A DNA stretch of 64,000 nucleotides from Actinomadura spongiicola. Its GTDB lineage: Bacteria; Actinomycetota; Actinomycetes; Streptosporangiales; Streptosporangiaceae. The position numbers were made by a program, and so were the translations under genes. This document shows positions 7,928-16,425 of this stretch, piece by piece; within the stretch, counting starts at the first letter, position 1, and every line of letters starts with the position of its first letter. The notes below the pieces were generated by a model that saw only the letters and a list, made by a program, of their open reading frames with translations, had not been told where the DNA came from and did not search any database. The stretch lies in NCBI RefSeq assembly GCF_003432485.1, contig NZ_QVNQ01000010.1, forward strand, positions 62,001-126,000, in the 5' to 3' direction.

Positions 7928-9044
7928 GAGCCCTTTCTCGTGTCGGAACGGCCTCGGGCGTCTCGGCCCGGTAGAGCCGGGCGAGCCGGGCGGCCTGCTC
8001 GGCGATGGCGTAGCGGCCGACGACCGGTGGCACGAGCGCCCTGTCCCGGTTCGCCGCCGACTCCAGGACCCGCCGGAGTTCCACGGTCCAGGCCCGCACG
8101 TCGGTGGGCAGGCGCCGGGCGTCCGGGGCCTCGCCGGGCGGGAGGTCGTCGAGGGCCGGGCAGGCCGTGTAGCGGACGGGCAGCCCGGCGGCGAGCGCCT
8201 CCACGACCCCGAGCCCGAAGCTCTCCTGGACGGACGGCGCGGCGAGCACGTCCATCGCGGCCAGCGCGCCCGGCATGTCCGGCATGTCACCGGCGAAGGT
8301 CACCCGGTCGGCGACGCCGAGGGCCCGCGCGAGCCGTTCGAGCGGGTCCCGCATCGGGCCTCTCCCGGCGACCAGCAGCCGGACGCCGTCCAGCCTGGCG
8401 ACCGCCTCGACGGCCAGGTCGAACCGTTTCGTGGGGACGAGCCGTCCGGCAACGCCGACGACCGGTTCGTCCTGCGCGATGCCGAGCCGCTGACGCGTGG
8501 CGGCGCGCCTTCCGGCGTCGAACGCGAACTCGGCGGGGTCGACGCCGTTCGGGATCACGACGATCCGGCCGGGCCGCACGCCCCAGCCGCGCAGCCGGGC
8601 CGCGACGGTCGGCGACACGGCGACGGTCACCGACCCGAACCGCTCGGTCGCCCGGTACAGCACGCGGACGCCGCGCGTCGTGGCACGTCCCTCGATGTGG
8701 CCGTCGCCCAGCGAATGCTCGGTCGCGACGACGCGGGACGTCCCCGCCAGCCGGGCCGCGACCCTGCCGTACACACACGCCCGGTACAGGTGGGTGTGGA
8801 CGACGTCGTACCGTCCCCGCCTGATCAGCCGCACCAGCCGGGGCAGCGCCGCGAGGTCCCGGTTCCCGCGCATCCCGATCTCGTGGACGGTCACGCCCGC
8901 CCGCCGGATCTCCGCGCCGACCGTCCCCGCCCGCGTCAGCACCGCGACCTCGCACGCGACGGGAAGATGGCGCAGCAGCAGCGCGAGCTGCCGTTCCGCG
9001 CCGCCGCGCTCCAGCCCGGTGATCACGTGCAGGACCCGGGTCAC
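7911..9044 (-). CDS. Glycosyltransferase family 4
   Basis: Predicted 377 residues with GTG start at 9044, overlapping the stop of the deacetylase gene by 4 bp (GTGA). The opening VTRVLHVITGLERGGAERQLALLL is diagnostic of GT4 enzymes. YDVVHTHLYRACVYGR, PNGVDPAEF, VGVAGRLVPTKRFDLAVEAVARL and APSVQESFGLGVVEALAAGLPV (ESFG motif) follow in order. It is a cytoplasmic retaining GT-B transferase that would extend the lipid-linked repeat unit. The frame stays open upstream to 9638, but that part is antisense-like Arg/Pro-rich sequence inside the deacetylase gene and I excluded it. Confidence 0.9.
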   Translation of the reverse strand: MTRVLHVITGLERGGAERQLALLLRHLPVACEVAVLTRAGTVGAEIRRAGVTVHEIGMRGNRDLAALPRLVRLIRRGRYDVVHTHLYRACVYGRVAARLAGTSRVVATEHSLGDGHIEGRATTRGVRVLYRATERFGSVTVAVSPTVAARLRGWGVRPGRIVVIPNGVDPAEFAFDAGRRAATRQRLGIAQDEPVVGVAGRLVPTKRFDLAVEAVARLDGVRLLVAGRGPMRDPLERLARALGVADRVTFAGDMPDMPGALAAMDVLAAPSVQESFGLGVVEALAAGLPVRYTACPALDDLPPGEAPDARRLPTDVRAWTVELRRVLESAANRDRALVPPVVGRYAIAEQAARLARLYRAETPEAVPTRERAHDAAT

Positions 9045-9799
9045 ACACGGCTCCGGTGCCGCAGCTCGTGCCGGACGACCTTCGCCCGGAGCCGCAGCGG
9101 CCCGTCCCGGTCGCCGACATAGGTGCGGGGCAGCGCGTGCCGCTGCGGTTCGTCGGGGCTGATGTCGCAGGCGTAGTCGTATCCGGCGGCCCGCACCGCC
9201 GCCACCTCCCGGGGCGTGGCGTGCCCGTAGGGGTAGGCGAACCCGGTGACGGGCCCCTCGACCAGCTCCTCCAGGGCGGCGCGGCTCTCCTCCAGTTCCT
9301 CGCGCAGCTCGGTGTCGTCCGTGCCGGGCAGGGAGACGTGGTGCCGTCCGTGCGACGCGACCTCGATGCCCGCGTCCGCGACGGTGCGGATCTGGTCGGC
9401 CGTCATGAGCGGTTTGCGGGGGCCGTCGTCCCACGCGTTGTAGGTGCCGATCCGTCCGGTGACGACGAACACCGTCGCGCCGAACCCGTACCGCAGCAGC
9501 ACCGGGAGGGCCCGGGTCGCGAAGTCGGCGTAGCCGTCGTCGAACGTCAGCCCGACGAGGCCGCGTGCCCGTCCGGCGGTGTGCGCGTCCAGGTACTCGC
9601 GCATGCCGACACCGCGCAGTTCCTTCGCCCGCAACCACGCCATCTGCCGCGCGAACCGCGCGGGCGACACCGTCACCAGGTGCGGGTCCTCATCGAAATG
9701 GTCGACCGAGTGGTACATCAGCACCAGCGGCACCGGCCGGATCTCCTCCGCCGGACGCGCCGGCGCCGTCACTCTTGTCGGTTCGGTCGGCTGGCTCAC
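9041..9799 (-). CDS. Polysaccharide deacetylase (NodB/CE4 family)
   Basis: Predicted 252 residues. Motifs in order are LVLMYHSVD (about 22-30), TFDDGYADF (NodB motif 1 with the catalytic Asp and a metal Asp), SHGRHHVSLP (metal-binding His pair) and FAYPYGHATPREV. CE4 enzymes remove N- or O-acetyl groups from glycans with a divalent metal. I see no signal peptide. I chose GTG 9799 because it follows GGGGAGA; an upstream start at 9826 is also possible. Either one overlaps the flippase gene by more than 100 bp, an unusually long overlap. Confidence 0.85.
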   Translation of the reverse strand: MSQPTEPTRVTAPARPAEEIRPVPLVLMYHSVDHFDEDPHLVTVSPARFARQMAWLRAKELRGVGMREYLDAHTAGRARGLVGLTFDDGYADFATRALPVLLRYGFGATVFVVTGRIGTYNAWDDGPRKPLMTADQIRTVADAGIEVASHGRHHVSLPGTDDTELREELEESRAALEELVEGPVTGFAYPYGHATPREVAAVRAAGYDYACDISPDEPQRHALPRTYVGDRDGPLRLRAKVVRHELRHRSRV

Positions 9800-11327
9800 T
9801 GCTCTCCCCCGATTCGGTTCTGCCACGACGAAATGAAGCGATGAGAAGGTCGGGTGCGATCAGGACGGTCAGCACCACGAAAGCCGCCCCTGTCACCACC
9901 CCGCCCACGGCGAGTTCCACGACCGCGCCGCCGTCGAACAGCGCGGCGGTGAACGCGCCGACACAGCACGCCCCGGCGGCCGCGAGCACGAGCCGGGACA
10001 CGTCCACGCCGACCCGGCGCAGCGAGATCGGCGCGACGCCCGTGCGCAGCCCGGCCAGCAGCAGGACGGCGGCGAGCGTGATCCCGGCGGCGTTGGCGGC
10101 GGCCAGCGCTCGCGTCCCGGCGGACGCGACGAACACGCCGCCGATCACGGCCGTGACGGCGAGGCCCAGGCCCAGCACCAGCGCGGGCCGCCATGTCGGT
10201 CTCCGCTGCGCGAAGAACGCCCGCGCGGCGAGCCCGACGGCCGACTGCCCCCACAGCCCGAGCGCGTAGACGCGCATGATCGACGCGGTGCTGTCGGTGT
10301 CGGCGGACGTGAACTCCCCGTGCTCGAACAGCACCCTGACGATGGCGGGCGCGAACGCGATGAGGAACGCCGTCGCGGCCAGCACCATCGCGCTCGCGAC
10401 CACGAGGTCCCGCTGGATCCGGCGGGCGACGAGCCGGGTGTCGCCGTCCGCCGAGGCCCGCGCGAGCCGGGGGAACGTCACCGTCACGATCAGCAGCGAC
10501 AGGATCATCGGCACCTGCGCGACCTTCTGCGCGTAGTTCAGGTGGGAGATCGACCCGGCGGCCAGCCCGGAGCCGAGGAACCGCTCGACGAACACCTGCG
10601 CCTGCCGGGTGACCGTGTAGACGACGACGGGCGCGACGGCCGCGAGGCCCATCCACACCTCGGCCGTGTCCGGTGTGCCGCGTTCGTGAGGGGCTTCGCG
10701 GGGGGAGGCGCGCAGGCAGCGCAGGAACGCGGGCGCCTGAACCGCGATCATCAGAAAGCTGCCGCAGGCGACGCCGATCATGATGCTGGTGATCCCGACG
10801 ACGCCGGACAGCCCGCCGATCACGGCGAGCACGCCCACGTTGTACGCGAGGTAGATCGCGGCGGGCGGCCCGAACCTGTGGTGGGCGCGCAGCGCGGCGC
10901 TCATGAACCCCGCGACACCGAACGTCAGCACGGTGATCGCCGTCAGCCGGACGCCCTGGACGGCCGGGCCCCGCTCGGTCAGGCCGGGGGCGAGAACGTC
11001 CACCAGGACGGGCGCGGCCACCATCAGCGTGACCGTGACCAGCGACAGTCCCAGGACCATGCGCGGCACCACCGTGCCGATGAGCGGACGCAGCCCGTCG
11101 CCCCTCGCGAGGAGCCGCGTGACGAGCGGCACCATGAGCAGGGCCATCGCGTCCTCGATGAGCAGCGGGGAGGCGGTCTCGGGGATCGTCCAGGCGACGA
11201 GGAACGCGTCCGTGCCGCCGTCGGCGCCGAACAGGTGCGCCACCGTCAGGTCGCGGGCGAACCCGAGGCCGGTCCCGGCGGCGATCAGCACCCCGGACAG
11301 CGCGGCGGCCCGTCCGATCGACGTCAT
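9690..11327 (-). CDS. MurJ/Wzx-like lipid-linked oligosaccharide flippase
   Basis: Predicted 545-residue polytopic membrane protein of the MOP superfamily, closer to MurJ than to classical Wzx. It begins MTSIGRAAALSGVLIAAGTGLGFARD with FGADGGTDAFLVAWTIPE, a MurJ-like start. The mid-protein VFVERFLGSGLAAGSISHLNYAQK and VTVTFPRLARA are also MurJ-like. About 12-14 membrane segments alternate with short loops. It would move the undecaprenyl-linked repeat unit to the outer face. The ATG at 11327 overlaps the polymerase stop by 4 bp (ATGA). The Ser/Gly/Asp-rich cytoplasmic tail of about 45 residues overlaps the deacetylase gene. Confidence 0.85.
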   Translation of the reverse strand: MTSIGRAAALSGVLIAAGTGLGFARDLTVAHLFGADGGTDAFLVAWTIPETASPLLIEDAMALLMVPLVTRLLARGDGLRPLIGTVVPRMVLGLSLVTVTLMVAAPVLVDVLAPGLTERGPAVQGVRLTAITVLTFGVAGFMSAALRAHHRFGPPAAIYLAYNVGVLAVIGGLSGVVGITSIMIGVACGSFLMIAVQAPAFLRCLRASPREAPHERGTPDTAEVWMGLAAVAPVVVYTVTRQAQVFVERFLGSGLAAGSISHLNYAQKVAQVPMILSLLIVTVTFPRLARASADGDTRLVARRIQRDLVVASAMVLAATAFLIAFAPAIVRVLFEHGEFTSADTDSTASIMRVYALGLWGQSAVGLAARAFFAQRRPTWRPALVLGLGLAVTAVIGGVFVASAGTRALAAANAAGITLAAVLLLAGLRTGVAPISLRRVGVDVSRLVLAAAGACCVGAFTAALFDGGAVVELAVGGVVTGAAFVVLTVLIAPDLLIASFRRGRTESGESSEPADRTDKSDGAGASGGGDPAGAAGADVPLGRPFR

Positions 11328-12616
11328 GCGCGCACCGTCCCGAAAGCCCGTGCCGCCACCGTCCCGAGGACGATCGCGACGAGCGCGCATGTCGGCCCGC
11401 CCAGATCGGCGTACAGAAAGTTGACCAGCAGGAACGTCACCAGCGCGACGCTCGCGAGCCACAGCGGATCGCGGGCGCGGCGCCGCCGCCACAGCCCGGC
11501 GACCAGCACACCGACCAGCGCCAGGAGCCCGGCGAGACCGACCACGCCCTGCTCGGCCAGGAACAGCAGGTACTCGTTGTGCGGCGACAGGAGCGGCTGC
11601 CGGACGTACCCGTTCGCGGCGTCGGCGGTCTCGCTGCCCGACGACAGTTCGATGCCCGCGTAGGCGTCGCGGTAGGCCGGGAAGTTCTTCACCCCGACCC
11701 CGGTGAGGGAATTGTCCTCCCATATCCGGACGGCGGCGCCCCAGAGGTGGTAGCGGTCGGTCACCGACCGGTCCGGCTCGTGAATCGAGCCGACCAGGGA
11801 CTTCGACCGGTCCACGACGGTCTGCGACCCGCCGCCCGCGACGGTGACCATCACGAACAGCAGCGCCGCGCAGCACGTCAGCACCTTGACGGCCGTCCAC
11901 CGGTCGAACAGGACCAGGGCGAGGACGGCGGCGGCGCCGAGCGCGAGCCAGGTGCCGCGGCTCAACGCGACCGCCAGCGCGACGGCGAGCACCCCGAGCC
12001 CGGCGAGCGCGGCCACGACGGTGACGACGCCGCGTCCGGGGGCGGCCATCGCGAACGCGGTCAGCACCAGAAACGCGAACCCGACCACGATCGACATGGC
12101 CATGACGTCCAGCGACCCGAACGTCCCCACCGCCCGGACGGTCTGGCCGCCCATCGACGCGCCGTTCCCGGTGGCCGACTGCCAGATCCCGTACGCGGCC
12201 TCCCCGAGCCCGAGCCCGAGCAGCGACGCGCAGACGATCGTGAGGTCGCGGCGGTCCCGGACGAGCACGACGACGGCCAGCGGCACCAGCACGAAGATCT
12301 GTAAGTCGCGGACGAACCCGGGCAGGCTGGACGCGATGTCGGCGGAGCACACCGTGCTGATCCCGAGCCCGGCCACCAGCGGCCCGAACGCCAGGAACGC
12401 GGCACGCGGCAACACGACCCGCCTGGTGGCCAGCAGGAACGCGGCGGCCAGCACCAGCCCGGCGCTGGCGACGTCCCCGAACGTGACCTGCACACCCGGG
12501 CCGAACGACTCCGAACCGGGCGGCACCCCGACGCTGATCACGGCCGCGGCGACAAGCCAGCTCGGCCGCCGGAAGCTGACCAGCCGCCAGGGGAGGGGGA
12601 GCGCGGAGACCGTCAT
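11324..12616 (-). CDS. O-antigen ligase/Wzy-like polymerase membrane protein
   Basis: Predicted 430 residues with around ten hydrophobic segments. A large external loop (about 255-360) carries DRYHLWGAAVRIWEDNSLTGVGVKNF and LSPHNEYLLFLAEQGVVGL. The GVGxxNF and PHNxYL patterns are hallmarks of the Wzy_C/WaaL family. It would polymerise repeat units or transfer the polymer at the outer membrane face. The ATG at 12616 overlaps the stop of the sugar transferase by 4 bp (ATGA). Sequence alone does not separate polymerase from ligase; the locus context favours polymerase. Confidence 0.85.
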   Translation of the reverse strand: MTVSALPLPWRLVSFRRPSWLVAAAVISVGVPPGSESFGPGVQVTFGDVASAGLVLAAAFLLATRRVVLPRAAFLAFGPLVAGLGISTVCSADIASSLPGFVRDLQIFVLVPLAVVVLVRDRRDLTIVCASLLGLGLGEAAYGIWQSATGNGASMGGQTVRAVGTFGSLDVMAMSIVVGFAFLVLTAFAMAAPGRGVVTVVAALAGLGVLAVALAVALSRGTWLALGAAAVLALVLFDRWTAVKVLTCCAALLFVMVTVAGGGSQTVVDRSKSLVGSIHEPDRSVTDRYHLWGAAVRIWEDNSLTGVGVKNFPAYRDAYAGIELSSGSETADAANGYVRQPLLSPHNEYLLFLAEQGVVGLAGLLALVGVLVAGLWRRRRARDPLWLASVALVTFLLVNFLYADLGGPTCALVAIVLGTVAARAFGTVRA

Positions 12617-14034
12617 CCCGCGTCCCGGAGGATCATCGCCCGGACGGTCAGCAGCAGGATCTTCAGGTCGCCGGTGAACGTCCAGTGGTCGATGTAGTGG
12701 TTGTCGAGCCGGGCGCGCAGCTCGATGGACGTGTCGCCCCGGAACCCGTGGATCTGCGCCCATCCCGTCAACCCGGCGGGCACCCGGTGCCGCAGCGAGT
12801 ATCCGGGGCACGTCCGGGAGAACTGCTCCACGAAATGCGGCCTTTCCGGACGCGGCCCGACCAGGCTCATATCGCCGCGAATGACGTTCCACAGTTGCGG
12901 AAGCTCGTCCAGCGACGTGGCCCGCAGGAATCGCCCGACCTTTCCGACGCGTTCTCCGTCGACCGTCCAGCGGGTGTCGGACTCGCTCTCGTCGACCGGC
13001 CGCAACGTCCGGAACTTCAACAGGACGAACTCCTTGCCGCCGAGCCCGACGCGCCGCTGCCGGAACAGCACACCCGGGCCGTCCGACCGCACCGCGACGG
13101 CACACGCCACCAACACCGGCGAAGCCAGCAGAACCAGCAACGACCCGACCACCACGTCGAGCAGCCGCTTCGCGAACCTGGCGGACGGCTCCCGCAGCCC
13201 CCACCCGACCCGCGCGCAGGTCAGCCCGGCGAGCTGTTCCCGCCGCGGCGTCGGCACCGGCACCATGTCCGACGGCGGCCGGACGAGCAGCGTCTCGCAC
13301 GGCAACCCGAACGAGACGTGCAGGACCGTTCCCAACTGCTCCGGCTGGACGTCCTCCGCGACCACGACCAGCACATCGACCCCATGCCGCTCGACAAGCG
13401 CGGGCAGATCGGCGGTCTCCCCGAGCAGCGGCGCCACGGGCTCCCCTTGAACCCCGGCCGCCACCTGCCCGACCGCGGCGAGCCCGAACTCCCCGCGATC
13501 CCGCAAGATCCCCACGAGCTGGGCGGACGTCCCACCGGTCCCGACGACCAGCACGGGCCGCGCCCACGACCGGCGAAACCGGTACGTCCTGACCGCCGCG
13601 TTCACGAACGCCCGGACACCGAGCGCCGACCCCCCGGCCACCACCATGATCCACAACCAGGCGACGGCCGCGTCCCGAACCGCGCCCAGCAACAGCACCG
13701 CCGCGCCCACGCCCGCCGTGCGAACGAGCACCCGCGGCGCGTCGGCCAGCAGCGACGGGCTCCGGCGCACCCGGTACAGCCCACCGGCCGCGTTGCACAC
13801 GATGATCGCCACTGCCGCCGCGCCCGGGAGCACCGCGCCCGGCACCGGCCGCAGCGCCGCCACCGCGACCGCCATCGCCCAGCCGTCCGCCACGGCGACG
13901 CACGCCGGGCCAAGCACGCCCAGCGCCCGCGCGCCCGCCCCGCGATAGGGAACGACCGGCGCGACGACCGCGGCGCCGGAGGTGAGATCGGACGCACCGG
14001 AGTCGATGGAGGGACTCAGCCCCTGGGTACTCAT
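12613..14034 (-). CDS. Polyprenyl-phosphate sugar-1-phosphate transferase (WcaJ-type)
   Basis: Predicted 473 residues. The N-terminal half has four or so membrane segments and a CoA-binding/Rossmann-like domain (PVLVVGTGGTSAQLVGIL, about 170). The C-terminal bacterial sugar transferase domain starts at FAKRLLDVVVGSLLVLLASPVL. It then shows FRQRRVGLGGKEFVLLKFRTL, ATSLDELPQLWNVIRGDMSL and VGPRP, followed by LTGWAQIHG. This enzyme starts repeat-unit synthesis on undecaprenyl phosphate and is the first gene of the operon. ATG 14034 (MSTQGLSP) is preceded by GAAGGGA; a frame open to 14181 lacks a better start. No tyrosine-kinase phosphorylation module was seen. Confidence 0.9.
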   Translation of the reverse strand: MSTQGLSPSIDSGASDLTSGAAVVAPVVPYRGAGARALGVLGPACVAVADGWAMAVAVAALRPVPGAVLPGAAAVAIIVCNAAGGLYRVRRSPSLLADAPRVLVRTAGVGAAVLLLGAVRDAAVAWLWIMVVAGGSALGVRAFVNAAVRTYRFRRSWARPVLVVGTGGTSAQLVGILRDRGEFGLAAVGQVAAGVQGEPVAPLLGETADLPALVERHGVDVLVVVAEDVQPEQLGTVLHVSFGLPCETLLVRPPSDMVPVPTPRREQLAGLTCARVGWGLREPSARFAKRLLDVVVGSLLVLLASPVLVACAVAVRSDGPGVLFRQRRVGLGGKEFVLLKFRTLRPVDESESDTRWTVDGERVGKVGRFLRATSLDELPQLWNVIRGDMSLVGPRPERPHFVEQFSRTCPGYSLRHRVPAGLTGWAQIHGFRGDTSIELRARLDNHYIDHWTFTGDLKILLLTVRAMILRDAG

Positions 14035-14557
14035 CGCGCGTCCCTTCACCAGGATGCCCCGGCGTTGAAGCCGGGGAGGAACCCGGACTCCGCCAGGACC
14101 ACAAATGAACTCGACCGCCGCGAAGCGTCGGACTTCCCGCCTTTCACCAGGTGCTCCGACAAGGACCGGCACGGCGGCCACAATCCAGCATCGCGCGCCC
14201 CCGCACGCGGATCGCCGCTTTTGACCGCCGCCTTCCCAATCTTGAATAGAAGATCAAGACCGGGCCCCCGGCCTGCGGAAACACCTCCGGAAAACACCAT
14301 CACCGCGCCAAAGCCAACACCCACCCTCAGCGGCATTTCCACCTACGCCGGAATTCCGCTGTTTTCCGCCGAACGCCCGACACGAAGCGCGACAGATCGC
14401 CGAACCGGTCCCCCGAGGTCGCCCTTCGCGGGACAATGGACCCCATCGGACGTGTCGACCCGCCCGCCCCGCCACCGAGCGGGCCGGAACACCAGGCCCG
14501 TTCCGTAAGCGATCTTGTTGCCGGGGCGCGGGCCCGGCGGGCTGACGAGGGAGAGCG
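14035..14557. promoter_or_regulatory. Divergent intergenic region upstream of the exopolysaccharide operon and the L,D-transpeptidase gene
   Basis: This 523-bp non-coding region must contain the promoters of both transcription units. It is comparatively AT-rich around 14225-14375. I looked for a c-di-AMP (ydaO) riboswitch core, which is common upstream of wall-hydrolase genes in this group, and did not find it. Apart from the hairpin at 14057-14076 I see no structure that I can name. Confidence 0.5.
14057..14076. repeat. GC hairpin in the 5' leader of the exopolysaccharide operon
   Basis: CCCCGGC (14057-14063), a 6-nt loop GTTGAA, then GCCGGGG (14070-14076): a perfect 7-bp stem ending 23 nt upstream of the sugar-transferase ATG. 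On the plus strand it is framed by GGATG before and AGGAA after. That arrangement resembles the conserved hairpin at the right end of actinobacterial IS200/IS605 TnpB elements. It could equally be a leader hairpin that affects translation of the operon. Confidence 0.5.
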
Positions 14558-15802
14558 GTGCGAGGCAAGGCGTTGGCGATGGCGCTGGTCCTGGGGCTGG
14601 CGACGGCATGCGGCGGAGGCGGCGGCGACGGCGGCGGCGGCGGGGGGACGACCACGAAGGGCGGCGACGAGGGCACCCCACAGGTGACGATCACCCCCGC
14701 GAACGGCGACGGCAAGGCCCGTCCCGACACCGGCGTGACGGTCAAGGCGTCCGGCGGAACACTCGGCCGGGTCTCGGTGAAATCGAAGGGAGCCGACGTC
14801 CCCGGCGCCCTGTCCGACGACAAGACCACCTGGCGCTCCACCTGGACCCTGAAACCCGGCGGCTCCTACGAGGTGTCGGCCACCGCGACGTCCCCCACCG
14901 GCAAGACCACCACGGCGACCAGCGCGTTCCGCACCAGCCGCGCCACGGCCGCCACCCGGATCAACAACGTGGTCCCGAGCCAGAACGAGACCGTCGGCAC
15001 CGGAATGCCGGTCTTCGTCCAGTTCACCAAGGCCGTCCCCGACAAGGCCAGGGCCGCCGTCGAGCGCAGCATCGAGATCTCCTCGACAACACCCACCGAG
15101 GGCTCCTGGCGCTGGCTCTCCGCCGGAGAGTCCTTCAACGGCCTCCCCTCGGTGGTCTTCCGCCCCGCCCGCCCGTGGAAGCCGCACCAGAAGGTCACCG
15201 TCACCGTCCATTACGCGGGCCTGAAGATCGGCGACAACGTCTTCGGTGACCGCGACGTCACCCGCACCTTCCGGATCGGCGACTCCCACACCGTCAACAT
15301 CAGCGCCAAGACCCACCGCGCGGTCGTCAAGAAGAACGGCCGCGTCATCCGCACCTGGCCGGTCAGCCTCGGCAAGGGCGGCGACGTCCAGCGCGACGGC
15401 GTCGACCACCTGATCACCACCAGCGGCGTCCACCTCACCATGGACCGCAGCCGCCTGGAACGCATGCGCCCGCCCGGCAAGAAGAAGGGCGACCCCGGCT
15501 GGTACGACGAACAGGTCCCGTGGGCGACCCGCATCTCCAACAGCGGCGAGTACATCCACCAGAACATGGACGACCCGTCCTGCCTGGGCCGCCGCAACTG
15601 CAGCCACGGCTGCGTCCGCTCCCCGTCCGCCGACGCGAAATGGTTCTACGACTGGTCCTACCGCGGCGACATCGTCACCATCACGGGAACCAAACGCCCC
15701 CTCACCTGGTGGAACGGCTGGGGCTACTGGCAACTCCCCTTCACCAAGTGGACCAAGGGCAGCGCCCTCGGCAAACCCACGACCACCACCCGCCTCCCCT
15801 GA
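14558..15802 (+). CDS. L,D-transpeptidase lipoprotein (Ig-like + YkuD)
   Basis: Predicted 414 residues, GTG start with GGGAGA 4 nt upstream. The lipoprotein signal ends in the LATAC lipobox and is followed by a long glycine linker (about 20-35). Two Ig-like modules (about 45-130 and 135-245) come next. The YkuD catalytic domain (about 250-395) has the signature SHGCVRSP at 349-356, with Cys352 as nucleophile and the conserved His350. These enzymes make 3-3 cross-links in peptidoglycan outside the membrane. The domain order matches mycobacterial LdtMt2-type proteins. A Trp-rich C-terminal cap (LTWWNGWGYWQLPF) is also typical of the class. Confidence 0.92.
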   Translation: MRGKALAMALVLGLATACGGGGGDGGGGGGTTTKGGDEGTPQVTITPANGDGKARPDTGVTVKASGGTLGRVSVKSKGADVPGALSDDKTTWRSTWTLKPGGSYEVSATATSPTGKTTTATSAFRTSRATAATRINNVVPSQNETVGTGMPVFVQFTKAVPDKARAAVERSIEISSTTPTEGSWRWLSAGESFNGLPSVVFRPARPWKPHQKVTVTVHYAGLKIGDNVFGDRDVTRTFRIGDSHTVNISAKTHRAVVKKNGRVIRTWPVSLGKGGDVQRDGVDHLITTSGVHLTMDRSRLERMRPPGKKKGDPGWYDEQVPWATRISNSGEYIHQNMDDPSCLGRRNCSHGCVRSPSADAKWFYDWSYRGDIVTITGTKRPLTWWNGWGYWQLPFTKWTKGSALGKPTTTTRLP

Positions 15803-15817
15803 TCACCGCGAAGTACC

Positions 15818-15882
15818 CACCCATTTGGGTGACTTGGCGGGCTCGGGTCTGGGCGAGTCGGGGCACTCACCGCCGCGCGGTG
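15818..15882. terminator. Two stem-loops between convergent genes
   Basis: CACCCA-TT-TGGGTG (15818-15831) and CACCGC-CGC-GCGGTG (15868-15882) lie between the end of the L,D-transpeptidase gene and the convergent small secreted-protein gene. Neither is followed by a T-run, as is usual for actinomycete terminators. Confidence 0.5.
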
Positions 15883-15918
15883 GGTGAGCGTCCAAGCGCC
15901 AATGAAGGGCGGGCGGAG

Positions 15919-16425
15919 TCAGCAGCGGGCCGCGGTGAGTCTGATGCGCCAGATGGGATACCAGTCGATTCCGTTCCGCAGGATCCCCGCCGGGACACAA
16001 CCGACCTGGCTGCCTTCGACGTTGTCGTATCGTGCCGCCGCACCGTCCACCTGGTTGTTGGCGAAGCTTCCCTTACCGAGCCAGTAGCTCAGCGAGTAGC
16101 TGCCGTATTTGTAGAACTTGAAAACGTGGGCGCCGCTCGAACCGGGCAGGGCGGCGCAGGCGTATTGAGAGGGGCAGGTGAAGGTGCCACCGTCCTTGAC
16201 GAACTCTTGCGCAACGGACGGTGACGTCGATGGCGGGGCGAGCACCGAGACTAAGGCTTGTTGAGTGACGTGCACGGTGTACACGCCGTGGGCGTGGGAT
16301 GTGATGGTGACCGCTCCAAAGACACCGGTGATGGGCGCCGCGTGCGCGGACGCCGTGGTGGCGCTGCCGATCAAAATGACGGCGGCGCCTCCGATGGTGA
16401 TGGCAGCCTTACGGGAGCCTTTCAT
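15919..16425 (-). CDS. Small secreted protein of an actinobacterial family
   Basis: Predicted 168 residues with a clear Sec signal: MKGSRKAAITIGG, a hydrophobic core, then ASAHA cleavage near residue 28. The mature C-terminal domain contains CPSQYACAALPG, FKFYKYGSYSLSYWLGKGSFANNQ and WYPIWRIRL. The pattern C..C, an aromatic Y-S-L-S-W-x-G stretch, xxNNQ and a terminal W.P.W.I/R.C is shared by small secreted proteins of Streptomyces and relatives. Four cysteines could form two disulfides. Its function is unknown to me. It begins downstream of a long region lacking genes. Confidence 0.7.
   Translation of the reverse strand: MKGSRKAAITIGGAAVILIGSATTASAHAAPITGVFGAVTITSHAHGVYTVHVTQQALVSVLAPPSTSPSVAQEFVKDGGTFTCPSQYACAALPGSSGAHVFKFYKYGSYSLSYWLGKGSFANNQVDGAAARYDNVEGSQVGCVPAGILRNGIDWYPIWRIRLTAARC

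Noticed and set aside
14035..14557. c-di-AMP (ydaO) riboswitch ahead of the L,D-transpeptidase or polysaccharide genes
   Set aside because: Such riboswitches are common near wall enzymes in actinomycetes, but I could not find the conserved core on either strand.
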